The notes beneath the pieces are model-generated. The model was not told where the DNA came from, ran no database searches, and saw only the letters and a program-made list of their open reading frames with translations. From assembly GCA_955652925.1 (NCBI GenBank), contig CATPCO010000337.1, forward strand, positions 1-14,834: a DNA stretch of 14,834 nt. Direction: 5' to 3'. The number at the start of each line of letters is the position of its first letter. Positions within the stretch are counted from its first letter, which is position 1. Positions 6,539 to 13,138 of the stretch are shown here, piece by piece. The translations under genes and the position numbers were made by a program. Source of the DNA: an uncultured Xanthobacteraceae bacterium (GTDB lineage Bacteria > Pseudomonadota > Alphaproteobacteria > Rhizobiales > Xanthobacteraceae).

Positions 6539-8141
6539 TTATGCCGCCTTGCTGACGCCCCAGAAGAAGGGCAGCGGTCCCTTGACGATGCCGGCGACAT
6601 TTGAGCGCCAAGCCTGATGCGCGAGGAAAAAGCCGGTCGGGGCGTAGACCACGTCCTCGCATGCCGCCCTGTTGAGCCGGCCTATCGCGGCCTTCTCCTC
6701 CTCGAAGCTCGCTGCCTCGTACCACGCCGTGATCTCGGCTTCGACTTTCTCGCTGGTGGGCCAGCCGAACCACGCCTTGTCGCCGTTGGCGCGGATCGCC
6801 GTATAACTTGAAGGGTCAACACACACGGCGCCGGCATGCCAGGTATGGAACATGTTCCAGCCGCCCTGACCCGGAGGCGATTTCTGGGCCCGGCGCGCCG
6901 CGGTAGTGCCCCAGTCGATGGCGTTGAAATCAACGTTCATGCCCAGCCGCTTCAGGAGATCCGCTGTGACCTCGCCCTGGGCCTTCGCGATTTGAAGATC
7001 CTGCGCAACCAGGCACGTGACCGGCTGACCGGCATAATCGCTCTGGTCGAGCAGGCGCTTGGCCGCATCCAGATTGCGCGGACCCTTCAGGATCTCGCCT
7101 CCCTCTTCCGTGTAGAGCGGCGTGCTCGGCGTAAAGAAGCCGGGCAGCGGCTTCCAATAGGCATCGTCCCCGACGACGGCGCGCATGTAATCCTCCTGGC
7201 TCATTGCAGTAAGGATGGCACGGCGGGCGTACACGTTGTTGAATGGTGGATAGAGATGGTTCATGCGGAAGCTGCCGATATTCCCCAGCGGATCGGCGAT
7301 ATCGACAACGACATTGCGACTCTTGTTGAGCACCGGTACGAGGTCGGCAATCGGCGTTTCCCACCAGTCGACTTCCCCATTTTGCAGCGCTGCGGATGCG
7401 GTCGCCGGATCGGCCATGACAACCCACTCAATGCGGTCGACCAAAATCTGCTTGCCGCCGGAGAGCCATGAGCTCGGCTCCTGCCGGGGGACATATTCGG
7501 AAAATTTTTCAAAGACCGCCCGCGCGCCAGGGACCCATTCGCTGCGCACGAGCTTCATCGGTCCGCTGCCGACGTAGTCGCTGATGGGCTTGAATGGGTC
7601 GGTAGCGGCGATGCGCGCAGGCATGATGAAGCATGACGGCGTCCCCACCTTTCCGAGCGCGATCAGCAATTTCGAATACGGCCGGTTGAGCCTCCAACGA
7701 AAGGTGCGGTCATCGACGGCGACCAGTTCGTCCTGGATCGCCTTGATCATCAGACCCATGTTGTCGCGCGCTTGCCAGCGGACAAGGCTCGCGATCACGT
7801 CCTTCGCCAGAACCGGTTCACCGTCGTGGAATTTCAGGTTCGGACGTAGCCGGAAGGTCCAGGTGAGGCGGTCGCCAGACACTTCCTCGGATTCAACCAT
7901 CTGCCGCTGCGGCTTCAGGTCGGCGTTCACGCCATAGAGCATGTCCCAGACCAGCGCAGCGCCGTTGCGCACCACGTATTGCGTGTTCCAGATCGGATCG
8001 AAATTGGCGAGGTCGGCCTGGGGCACGAACCGCAGCGTGCGCGCTGCTACGCGTTGGGATATGGCAGGTGTCGCAAGTCCGGGCAGTGGCTGCGAGCGCG
8101 CCTGCGCCGGTCGCGGATTGCAAGAATGCTCTTCTATTCAT
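6539..8141 (-). CDS. Family-5 peptide-type ABC substrate-binding protein SBP1, frameshifted in the signal peptide
   Basis: This is the third receptor gene of the operon, next to the permeases. The mature domain is open from 8026 to 6539 (QADLANFDPIW through GPLPFFWGVSKAA). The Tat-like signal MNRRAFLQSATGAGALAATA starts at ATG 8141 but lies in another frame. Removing one base from the GGG at 8081-8083 (CCC on the coding strand) joins the two as ...AATA-GLATPAISQRVAARTL, colinear residue for residue with SBP3 (GKLSTPAIAQGAAARTL). The restored protein has 533 residues, the same as SBP2. As read, no ATG, GTG or TTG in the mature frame gives a signal peptide; the first is GTG 8026, inside the mature domain. 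Either the gene is inactivated, the base is a sequencing error, or slippage rescues it. The SBP_bac_5 family binds peptides, opines or nickel complexes in the periplasm; the ligand is unknown. Confidence 0.88.
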
Positions 8142-8159
8142 GCTGCGCACTTCACCCCT

Positions 8160-8183
8160 GGAGCGCGCCGCCTCGAACGCTCC
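8160..8183 (-). other. Hairpin between the SBP2 and SBP1 genes
   Basis: GGAGCG at 8160-8165 and CGCTCC at 8178-8183 can pair around a 12-base loop in the 60-base gap between the SBP2 stop and the SBP1 ATG. On the coding strand it is followed at once by AGGGGTGAAG, the likely SBP1 ribosome-binding region. It may affect mRNA processing or translation of the downstream gene. The stem is short, so support is modest. Confidence 0.4.
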
Positions 8184-8201
8184 ATTGCGGCTATCGGGCC
8201 A

Positions 8202-9803
8202 TCAGGCAGCCTTGGCGACGCCCCAGAAAAAGGGAAGCGGTCCACGCTCTACCCCCGTGACTCTGTTACGCCAAGCATGGTGCGTCAAATAAGACCCGAG
8301 CGGCGCATAGATTGCGTAGTCGAGCGCGGCCTTGTTGAGCCGGCGAGCCGCTGCTTGCTCCTCGGCAAAAGAGCTCGCGTCGTACCAGGCAGTTATCTCG
8401 GCCTCAACCTTTGGAATGTTCGGCCAGCCGAACATCGCTTGCTCGCCGTTGGCCCGCAAAAACTTGTTGGACGGGTCGGCCGAATCCACCCCATACACGC
8501 CGGTGTGGTAGAGATTCCAGCCGCCCTGGCCAGGAGGTGATTTCTGCGCCCGTCGGGCCACCACCGTACCCCAGTCAGCGGCAACAAACTCGACGTTCAT
8601 CCCAAGCCGGTGAAGCAGGTCGAAGGTTACATCGCCCCATGCCTTGTGTGCCGCCAGATCCTGCGCGGCCATAAAGACAATCGGCTCACCGGAATATCCG
8701 CTTTTCGCCAGCTGATGTTTCGCAGCATCGATATCCCGCGGACCTTTGAGGATTTCGCCCCCCTCTTCATTGTAGAACGGCGAGCCGGGAACGAAGAAGC
8801 CGGGCATCGGCTCCCACAGGGTCCTATCGTCCCCGACATAGGCACGCATGTAGTCTTCCTGGCTCATCGCCATGAGGATGGCGCGCCGCGCTCGCACGTC
8901 GTTGAACGGCCGATACGTGTGGTTCATGAACAACATGCCGGTGGACCCGAGCGGATCGGCGATGTCGACGACGATGTTGCGATTCTTTCGCAGCGTCGGA
9001 ATCAAATCGGGCAGCGGCCGCTCCCACCAGTCGACTTCGCCGCTCTGCAGCGCCGCCGCAGCGGTGGCGGGGTCGGAGATCACCACCCATTCCACGCGCT
9101 CGACCAGGATTCGCTTTCCTCCGGCGAGCCAAGCGGCTGCTTCCTGCCGTGGGACGTAATCCGCGAACTTCTCGAACACGGCCTTCGCCCCTGGCAGCCA
9201 TTCGTTCTTCACGAAGCGCATCGGGCCGCTGCCGACATATTCGGTGATCTGCTTGAAGGGATCGGTTGCGGCGATCCGGGCGGGCATGATGAAACAGCAG
9301 GGAGTGGCCATCTTACCCAACGCCAGCAACAGCTTTGGGAACCGCCGCCGCAGAGACCAGCGGAAGGTCCAGTCATCCATGGCGACGAGCTCGTTCTCCA
9401 CGGTCTTGAGCATCTGACCCATGGGCTCGCGGGCTGCCCAGCGCCGGATGCTGGCCACCGCATCCGTTGCCAGCACCGGCTCGCCGTCGTGAAATTTCAA
9501 TCCGGGCCGCAGCCGGAATGTCCAGATGAGGCCATCCGCGGACACTTCCTCGGAGTCGATCATCTGCCGTTGCGGCTGCAGCTCACTATCGACGCCGTAA
9601 AGCGTGTCCCACACCAGGAGCGCGGCGTTGCGCGCGATATACGCCGTGCTCCAGATCGGATCGAAATTGGCGAGATCCGCATGCGGAATGAGGCGCAGCG
9701 TGCGTGCCGCGGCCGCTTGAGAGATCGCGGGCCGCGCGAGGGCAGCCACGGCCGCGGCACCAGCCGCTGCGCCCGTGCGTTTTAGGAAAGCCCTCCGGTC
9801 CAT
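8202..9803 (-). CDS. Family-5 peptide-type ABC substrate-binding protein SBP2
   Basis: The product is a 533-residue periplasmic receptor. Residues 1-30 form a Tat-type signal: the twin arginines in DRRAFLKRTG fit the RRxFLK consensus, followed by an Ala-rich core and cleavage near AISQA. The SBP_bac_5 domain follows (ARTLRLIPHADLANFDPIWS, then GSGPM at 191-195, DWW at 258-260, and a C-terminal GPLPFFWGVAKAA). It is strongly similar to SBP1 and SBP3 throughout, but differs where those two agree: L291-F292 for F-R, T296 for L, R298 for P, FMAAQD for CLVAQD (377-382), and TGVYG for TWHAG (434-438). This suggests a different ligand. The ATG at 9803 follows the SBP3 stop by 21 bases, and its ribosome-binding site lies in a hairpin. 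Confidence 0.94.
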   Translation of the reverse strand: MDRRAFLKRTGAAAGAAAVAALARPAISQAAAARTLRLIPHADLANFDPIWSTAYIARNAALLVWDTLYGVDSELQPQRQMIDSEEVSADGLIWTFRLRPGLKFHDGEPVLATDAVASIRRWAAREPMGQMLKTVENELVAMDDWTFRWSLRRRFPKLLLALGKMATPCCFIMPARIAATDPFKQITEYVGSGPMRFVKNEWLPGAKAVFEKFADYVPRQEAAAWLAGGKRILVERVEWVVISDPATAAAALQSGEVDWWERPLPDLIPTLRKNRNIVVDIADPLGSTGMLFMNHTYRPFNDVRARRAILMAMSQEDYMRAYVGDDRTLWEPMPGFFVPGSPFYNEEGGEILKGPRDIDAAKHQLAKSGYSGEPIVFMAAQDLAAHKAWGDVTFDLLHRLGMNVEFVAADWGTVVARRAQKSPPGQGGWNLYHTGVYGVDSADPSNKFLRANGEQAMFGWPNIPKVEAEITAWYDASSFAEEQAAARRLNKAALDYAIYAPLGSYLTHHAWRNRVTGVERGPLPFFWGVAKAA

Positions 9804-9810
9804 GCCACTA

Positions 9811-9824
9811 CCCTCCCAGGAGGG
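9811..9824 (-). promoter_or_regulatory. SBP2 ribosome-binding site inside a hairpin abutting the SBP3 stop codon
   Basis: On the coding strand CCCTCC directly follows the SBP3 TGA and is complementary to GGGAGG, the SBP2 Shine-Dalgarno sequence 7 bases before its ATG. The dyad is perfect over 6 bp, realistically 5 bp with a CTGG loop. A ribosome finishing SBP3 would melt it, so SBP2 translation is probably coupled to SBP3 translation. Confidence 0.6.
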
Positions 9825-11429
9825 TCAAACAGCCTTGGCAACCCCCCAGAAGTACGGCATCGGCCCCCTCACAACACCGCTCACGTTCGAACGCCAAGCT
9901 TGATAGCTCAGGAAAAAACCGGTCGGAGCGTAGACCACGCCTTCGAGCGCCGCCTTGTTCAGTCGCGCGATTGCGGCCTTCTCTTCGTCGAGCGTTTTTG
10001 CGCCGAACCAAGCGGTCACCTCAGCCTCGACCGCGGGGATGTTCGGCCAACCGAACCAAGCGTTGTCGCCATTGGCGCGCACTCCGATCGAGACCGCCGG
10101 GTTCACGCAATCCACACCGGCATGCCAAGTGTGAAACATTTGCCAGCCGCCCTGGCCCGGGGGCGTCTTCTGTGCGCGGCGCGCGCCCACCGTGCCCCAG
10201 TCGATGGCAGCAAAATCGACGTTCATGCCGAGCCGCTTGAGCAGATCGGCGGTGACGTCCCCCTGTGCTTTCGTGTAAGCCAGATCCTGCGCAACCAAAC
10301 AGGTGACCGGCTCGCCCGCGTAACCGCTCTCCGCCAAGAGCTTCTTCGCCGCGTCGAGATTGCGCGGCCCCTTCAGGATCTCGCCTCCCTCCTCGGTGTA
10401 GAGCGGAGTACCGGGCGTGAAGAAGCCTGGCAGCGGCTTCCAGAGCGCATCATCATCCCCGACGATGGCACGCATGTAATCCTCCTGGCTCATGGCCATC
10501 AGGACGGCGCGGCGTGCGCGCACATCATTGAACGGCGGATAAAGATGATTCATGCGGAACGAGCCGATGTTTCCCAGCGGGTCCGCGATGTCGACCTTGA
10601 CGTTGCGGTTCTTGCGCAGGAGCGGCACCAGGTCGGCAATGGGAGTCTCCCACCAATCGACCTCGCCGTTCTGCAGTGCAGCCGCGGCGGTCGCGGGGTC
10701 GGGCATGATGATCCACTCGATGCGATCAACGAGCATGCGCTTGCCACCCGCCAGCCAGGAAACCGGTTCTTCCCGTGGCACGTAATCCGAGAATTTCTCG
10801 AACACCGCCTTCGCTCCCGGCACCCACTCGTCCTTGACGAAGCGCATGGGCCCGCTGCCGATGTACTCCGTGATCTGCTTGTATGGATCCGTCTGGGCGA
10901 TCCGCTCCGGCATGATGAATGCCACTGGAGTGCTGATCTTGCTCAGCGCCAGTAGCATCTTCGGATAAGGTTTAGTCAGCACCCACTTTACGGTGCGGTC
11001 ATCGACCGTCGTGAGCTCCTGCTGGAGAGGCTTGAGCATCTGGCCCATGAGGTCGCGCGCCGCCCACCGGTTGAGGCTCGCCGCCACATCCTTGGCCAGC
11101 ACCGGCTCGCCATTATGGAACTTCAATCCTGACCGCAGGCGGAAGGTCCAGGTAAGGCCGTCGGAAGAGACCTCCTCGGATTCCGCCATCTGCCGTTGCG
11201 GTTGCAGCTTGTCGTCCATCCCGTAAAGCGTGTCCCACACCATGGCCGAGGCATTGCGCACAACGTACTGCGTGCCCCAGATGGGATCGAAATTCGCAAG
11301 GTTCGCTTGCGGGACGAAACGCAAGGTCCGCGCGGCTGCGCCCTGCGCGATGGCGGGGGTGGACAATTTGCCCGCCATTCCCAGCGTGCCCGCGCCCGCG
11401 ACGACTTTCATAACAGTTCTGCGATCCAT
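9825..11429 (-). CDS. Family-5 peptide-type ABC substrate-binding protein SBP3
   Basis: This is the first gene of the operon and encodes a 534-residue periplasmic receptor. The N-terminus MDRRTVMKVVAGAGTLGMAG is a twin-arginine signal, with cleavage expected after AIAQG near residue 30. The SBP_bac_5 domain begins ARTLRFVPQANLANFDPIWG and contains WTFRLRSGLKFHNGEPV (94-110), YIGSGPMRFV (189-198), NGEVDWWETP (254-263) and FRMNHLYPPF (291-300). It ends GPMPYFWGVAKAV. The frame is open 27 codons further upstream, to 11510, but ATG 11429 is chosen: GGAG lies 8 bases before it and the signal peptide starts there. Homologues bind di/oligopeptides, opines, glutathione or nickel chelates; the ligand cannot be named. 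It resembles SBP1 more than SBP2. Confidence 0.95.
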   Translation of the reverse strand: MDRRTVMKVVAGAGTLGMAGKLSTPAIAQGAAARTLRFVPQANLANFDPIWGTQYVVRNASAMVWDTLYGMDDKLQPQRQMAESEEVSSDGLTWTFRLRSGLKFHNGEPVLAKDVAASLNRWAARDLMGQMLKPLQQELTTVDDRTVKWVLTKPYPKMLLALSKISTPVAFIMPERIAQTDPYKQITEYIGSGPMRFVKDEWVPGAKAVFEKFSDYVPREEPVSWLAGGKRMLVDRIEWIIMPDPATAAAALQNGEVDWWETPIADLVPLLRKNRNVKVDIADPLGNIGSFRMNHLYPPFNDVRARRAVLMAMSQEDYMRAIVGDDDALWKPLPGFFTPGTPLYTEEGGEILKGPRNLDAAKKLLAESGYAGEPVTCLVAQDLAYTKAQGDVTADLLKRLGMNVDFAAIDWGTVGARRAQKTPPGQGGWQMFHTWHAGVDCVNPAVSIGVRANGDNAWFGWPNIPAVEAEVTAWFGAKTLDEEKAAIARLNKAALEGVVYAPTGFFLSYQAWRSNVSGVVRGPMPYFWGVAKAV

Positions 11430-11508
11430 GATCTGATCTCCCGGGGGCTGCCTAGAGTTGCGCCAGTCTGCCTCGTTGCTAGATGCGCCTGCAGTCGCGC
11501 CATCACTC

Positions 11509-11547
11509 AATCGAGCGGCGCAATCGAGCGGCGCAATCGAGCCGCGC
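11509..11547. repeat. Three tandem 13-bp repeats in the operon leader
   Basis: AATCGAGCGGCGC occurs at 11509-11521 and 11522-11534. A third copy at 11535-11547 differs at one base (AATCGAGCCGCGC). The array lies 80-118 bases upstream of the SBP3 ATG. Direct repeats here could be binding sites for a regulator or the product of replication slippage. Confidence 0.9.
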
Positions 11548-11549
11548 CT

Positions 11550-11590
11550 CTACCAGCAAACGCCATGCCAGCTGGCATCCTGGTAGTTTG
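11550..11590. promoter_or_regulatory. Palindrome in the importer leader, candidate operator
   Basis: ATGCCAGCTGGCAT at 11565-11578 is a perfect 14-bp palindrome. Flanking it, CTACCAG (11550-11556) pairs with CTGGTAG (11580-11586), and CAAAC (11557-11561) is complementary to GTTTG (11586-11590). No T-run follows on the minus strand, so it is a poor intrinsic terminator for the gene upstream. Its place before the first SBP gene suggests an operator; the regulator is unknown. Confidence 0.5.
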
Positions 11591-11703
11591 CCTTGCATTG
11601 CCTTGCCACCACAAGCAGAACAACACGCGGTGCAAGGCCTCAAGTAGAGTGCCGATCGCTGCGCGAGAGTGCACTGCAGATGCCACCCCCAAAATTGATC
11701 AGC

Positions 11704-11718
11704 GTTCCCATCGGGAAC
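11704..11718. promoter_or_regulatory. GTTCCC-ATC-GGGAAC dyad, candidate operator or weak terminator
   Basis: This perfect 6-bp inverted repeat with a 3-base centre lies 31 bases past the stop of the chimeric remnant. On the minus strand an AATTTT follows 10 bases after the stem, so a weak terminator for the upstream gene is possible. A regulator site for the importer operon is the alternative. Confidence 0.4.
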
Positions 11719-11748
11719 AAGAATACCGTCGCGTTGCGAATTGCCGCC

Positions 11749-12246
11749 TTAACTGACCGCCGCGGTCGGGTAATCCTGCTTTTCAGGAGAAGCCCGGAGC
11801 GAGGTTTGCGCAACAGGCAGGCGCACGGTGAAGGTCGAGCCCTTACCGATTTCGCTTGTGACCGTCACGTCACCGCCCATCATCTGACAAAGGCGTCGTG
11901 TAATCGCCAAGCCGAGCCCGGTGCCGCCGTATTGGCGCGCGGTCGAGGCATCGCCTTGTGAAAATTCCTCGAACAGCCGCCGCATCTGGTCGGCGTTCAT
12001 TCCGATGCCGGTATCGGTTACCGCAAACTCGATACAGTCTTGCTGTTCATGCGTGGAGCGGACGATCTGCTCGACGAGGACCTTCGCGGTCGTCAATGGG
12101 TTGCCAGTCAACAATGGCGCGGCGTCATCGAGCTGCTCGCGGGCGGCTTCGAGGGGGTGCTGTGGCTCTCCATTCAAGGGGCGCCATCCTTGGCTCCGCC
12201 AACGAGCTACGGTCATGTGACTGACCCTGGCTCCTGACTGGCGCAA
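11749..12246 (-). CDS. Chimeric remnant: HTH-like piece joined to a histidine-kinase ATPase piece
   Basis: The 165-residue open frame joins two unrelated parts. Residues 1 to about 60 (VSHMTVARWRSQGWRPL, then HPLEAAREQLDDAAPLLTGN) look like a helix-turn-helix segment found in rhizobial hypothetical, phage-like proteins; this is from memory. Residues 72-145 are the C-terminal half of a HATPase_c domain: G1 box DTGIGM (78-83), F box FEEFSQ (92-97) and G2 box GGTGLGLAI (107-115), ending STFTVRLPV. The N box and the whole phosphoacceptor domain are missing, so kinase activity is not expected. The frame opens at TTG 12246; ATG 12216 is an alternative. It follows the Crp/Fnr gene by six bases. Most likely it is a fossil of a recombination or deletion that happened to stay open. 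Confidence 0.6.
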   Translation of the reverse strand: MRQSGARVSHMTVARWRSQGWRPLNGEPQHPLEAAREQLDDAAPLLTGNPLTTAKVLVEQIVRSTHEQQDCIEFAVTDTGIGMNADQMRRLFEEFSQGDASTARQYGGTGLGLAITRRLCQMMGGDVTVTSEIGKGSTFTVRLPVAQTSLRASPEKQDYPTAAVS

Positions 12247-12252
12247 CTTGAC

Positions 12253-12936
12253 CTATAGCTCCGCTTCGCGATCGATGGCGGTCTTGCTCTCCAGGCAATA
12301 GTAGCCGGCAAGTCGGCTCACGAGCGAACGCGTGGTCCAGTCTTTCAGCACTCGGCTGACATTCTCACGTGCAATTCCGGCCATTGCCGCAAGGTCGCTC
12401 TGGCTGACTTTCTGGCGGATGAGGATGCGTCCGCTCCCCACGTCCTTTCCGAACCCCTCGGCGAGACTCAGCAGTGCGTAGGCAACGCGTCCCTTCACGG
12501 AAAGAAAGTTGGTTGCAACTAGCGCGGCATTCGTATTGCGCAGACGCCGTGCCAGCACAGCCGTGATGTGCCGGTAAACTTCCGGCGTGGACTGAGCAAC
12601 TACCTCGAAGTCGGCCCGGCTGACGAAGCGCAATTTCGACTCGCGCAGCGCAGACACGGAAGCGGAGCGCGGCGCCCGGTCGATCATAGACAGCTCGCCA
12701 ACAACCGCACCAGGCCCGAAGATCGCAAGGATGCGTTCACCGCTATGGGCCGCCGCGACGCTCGCCTTGAGTAGGCCTTCTTCGACCCGATAGCAGCCGT
12801 CCCCTTCGTCGCCGGCGAGAAAAAGAATCTGGTCGGCTGCCAAGGAGACAATGCGCGCCTTCGCGAATAGCACGCGCGAGATCTCCGGCGGCAAGGCAGA
12901 AAATATATTCTCGGGTGGGAATTTTGACTCTGCCAT
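12253..12936 (-). CDS. Crp/Fnr-family transcriptional regulator
   Basis: The product is a 227-residue DNA-binding regulator. Residues about 18-115 form a cyclic-nucleotide-binding fold with the cassette GAVVGELSMIDRAPRSASVSA (76-96), which keeps the G-E and R-S-A residues that contact cAMP in Crp. A long dimerisation helix follows (about 112-143), then a Crp-type winged helix (145-215) with recognition helix ARENVSRVLKDW (189-200). The N-terminal cysteine cluster that senses oxygen in FNR is absent, so a nucleotide or other small-ligand effector is more likely. ATG 12936 is preferred; a TTG at 12969 would add 11 residues. GAGGG lies about 13 bases upstream, further than ideal. Targets are unknown, but the importer operon and the adjacent cNMP-binding membrane protein are neighbours. 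Confidence 0.9.
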   Translation of the reverse strand: MAESKFPPENIFSALPPEISRVLFAKARIVSLAADQILFLAGDEGDGCYRVEEGLLKASVAAAHSGERILAIFGPGAVVGELSMIDRAPRSASVSALRESKLRFVSRADFEVVAQSTPEVYRHITAVLARRLRNTNAALVATNFLSVKGRVAYALLSLAEGFGKDVGSGRILIRQKVSQSDLAAMAGIARENVSRVLKDWTTRSLVSRLAGYYCLESKTAIDREAEL

Positions 12937-13078
12937 TGCAGTTGCTTTTCCCTCAGGAGCGCCGATCAAGATCGAAGCCGAGCTTCTAAGGAATCAGAAT
13001 AGCGCAAATGCGAGCGCGATGCCGAAGATCGGAGCGCTTTATTTGAGTGTACCCTAGGGCTGAGCGAAACCAGCTAGG

Positions 13079-13122
13079 CCAGGCGTCGTCAAGCTAGTCA
13101 GTTTCTGTCGCGAAACGCCTGG
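13079..13122. other. Inverted repeat between the membrane CNBD gene and the Crp/Fnr gene
   Basis: CCAGGCGT (13079-13086) and ACGCCTGG (13115-13122) are perfect reverse complements separated by 28 bases. Inside, TTTC-TGTCGC-GAAA (13101-13114) forms a smaller dyad. It lies just past the stop of the membrane CNBD gene and about 145 bases before the Crp/Fnr ATG. It could be a terminator for the first or an operator for the second; there is no T-run. The rest of the gap 12937-13138 shows nothing I can support. Confidence 0.45.
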
Positions 13123-13138
13123 ATTGAGTGGCTACAAT

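Larger units (their letters stand above)
11430..11748 (-). other. 319-bp non-coding leader of the importer operon
   Basis: This gap lies between the chimeric remnant ending at 11749 and the first SBP gene. It must hold the operon promoter unless transcription enters from upstream. I see a 13-bp triple repeat (11509-11547), a 14-bp perfect palindrome inside a larger inverted repeat (11550-11590) and a GTTCCC/GGGAAC dyad (11704-11718). I see no convincing sigma-70 or sigma-54 promoter and no gene. Confidence 0.6.

Noticed and set aside
8610..9785. Long open frame on the plus strand opposite SBP2 (391 codons)
   Set aside because: It is the antisense shadow of a well-supported receptor gene in GC-rich DNA. 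Its translation shows no family motif and it has no ribosome-binding site that I can see.
9900..10955. Long open frame on the plus strand opposite SBP3 (351 codons)
   Set aside because: It is an antisense shadow of SBP3. Its resemblance to the plus-strand frame opposite SBP2 merely reflects the paralogy of the two receptors.
6539..11429. Triplication of receptor genes as an assembly artefact
   Set aside because: The three copies differ throughout at protein level, have distinct intergenic spacers and differ in signal peptides, so they are real paralogues.
11594..11608. Sigma-54-like TGGCA-N5-ATGCA on the minus strand in the importer leader
   Set aside because: The distance between the GG and GC elements is one base too short for a working -24/-12 promoter, and the surrounding Ts are missing.
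13053..13090. TTGACG on the minus strand as a -35 box for the Crp/Fnr gene
   Set aside because: At the correct spacing the -10 position reads TTTCGC. The nearby TACACT does not sit at an acceptable distance from a -35 match.
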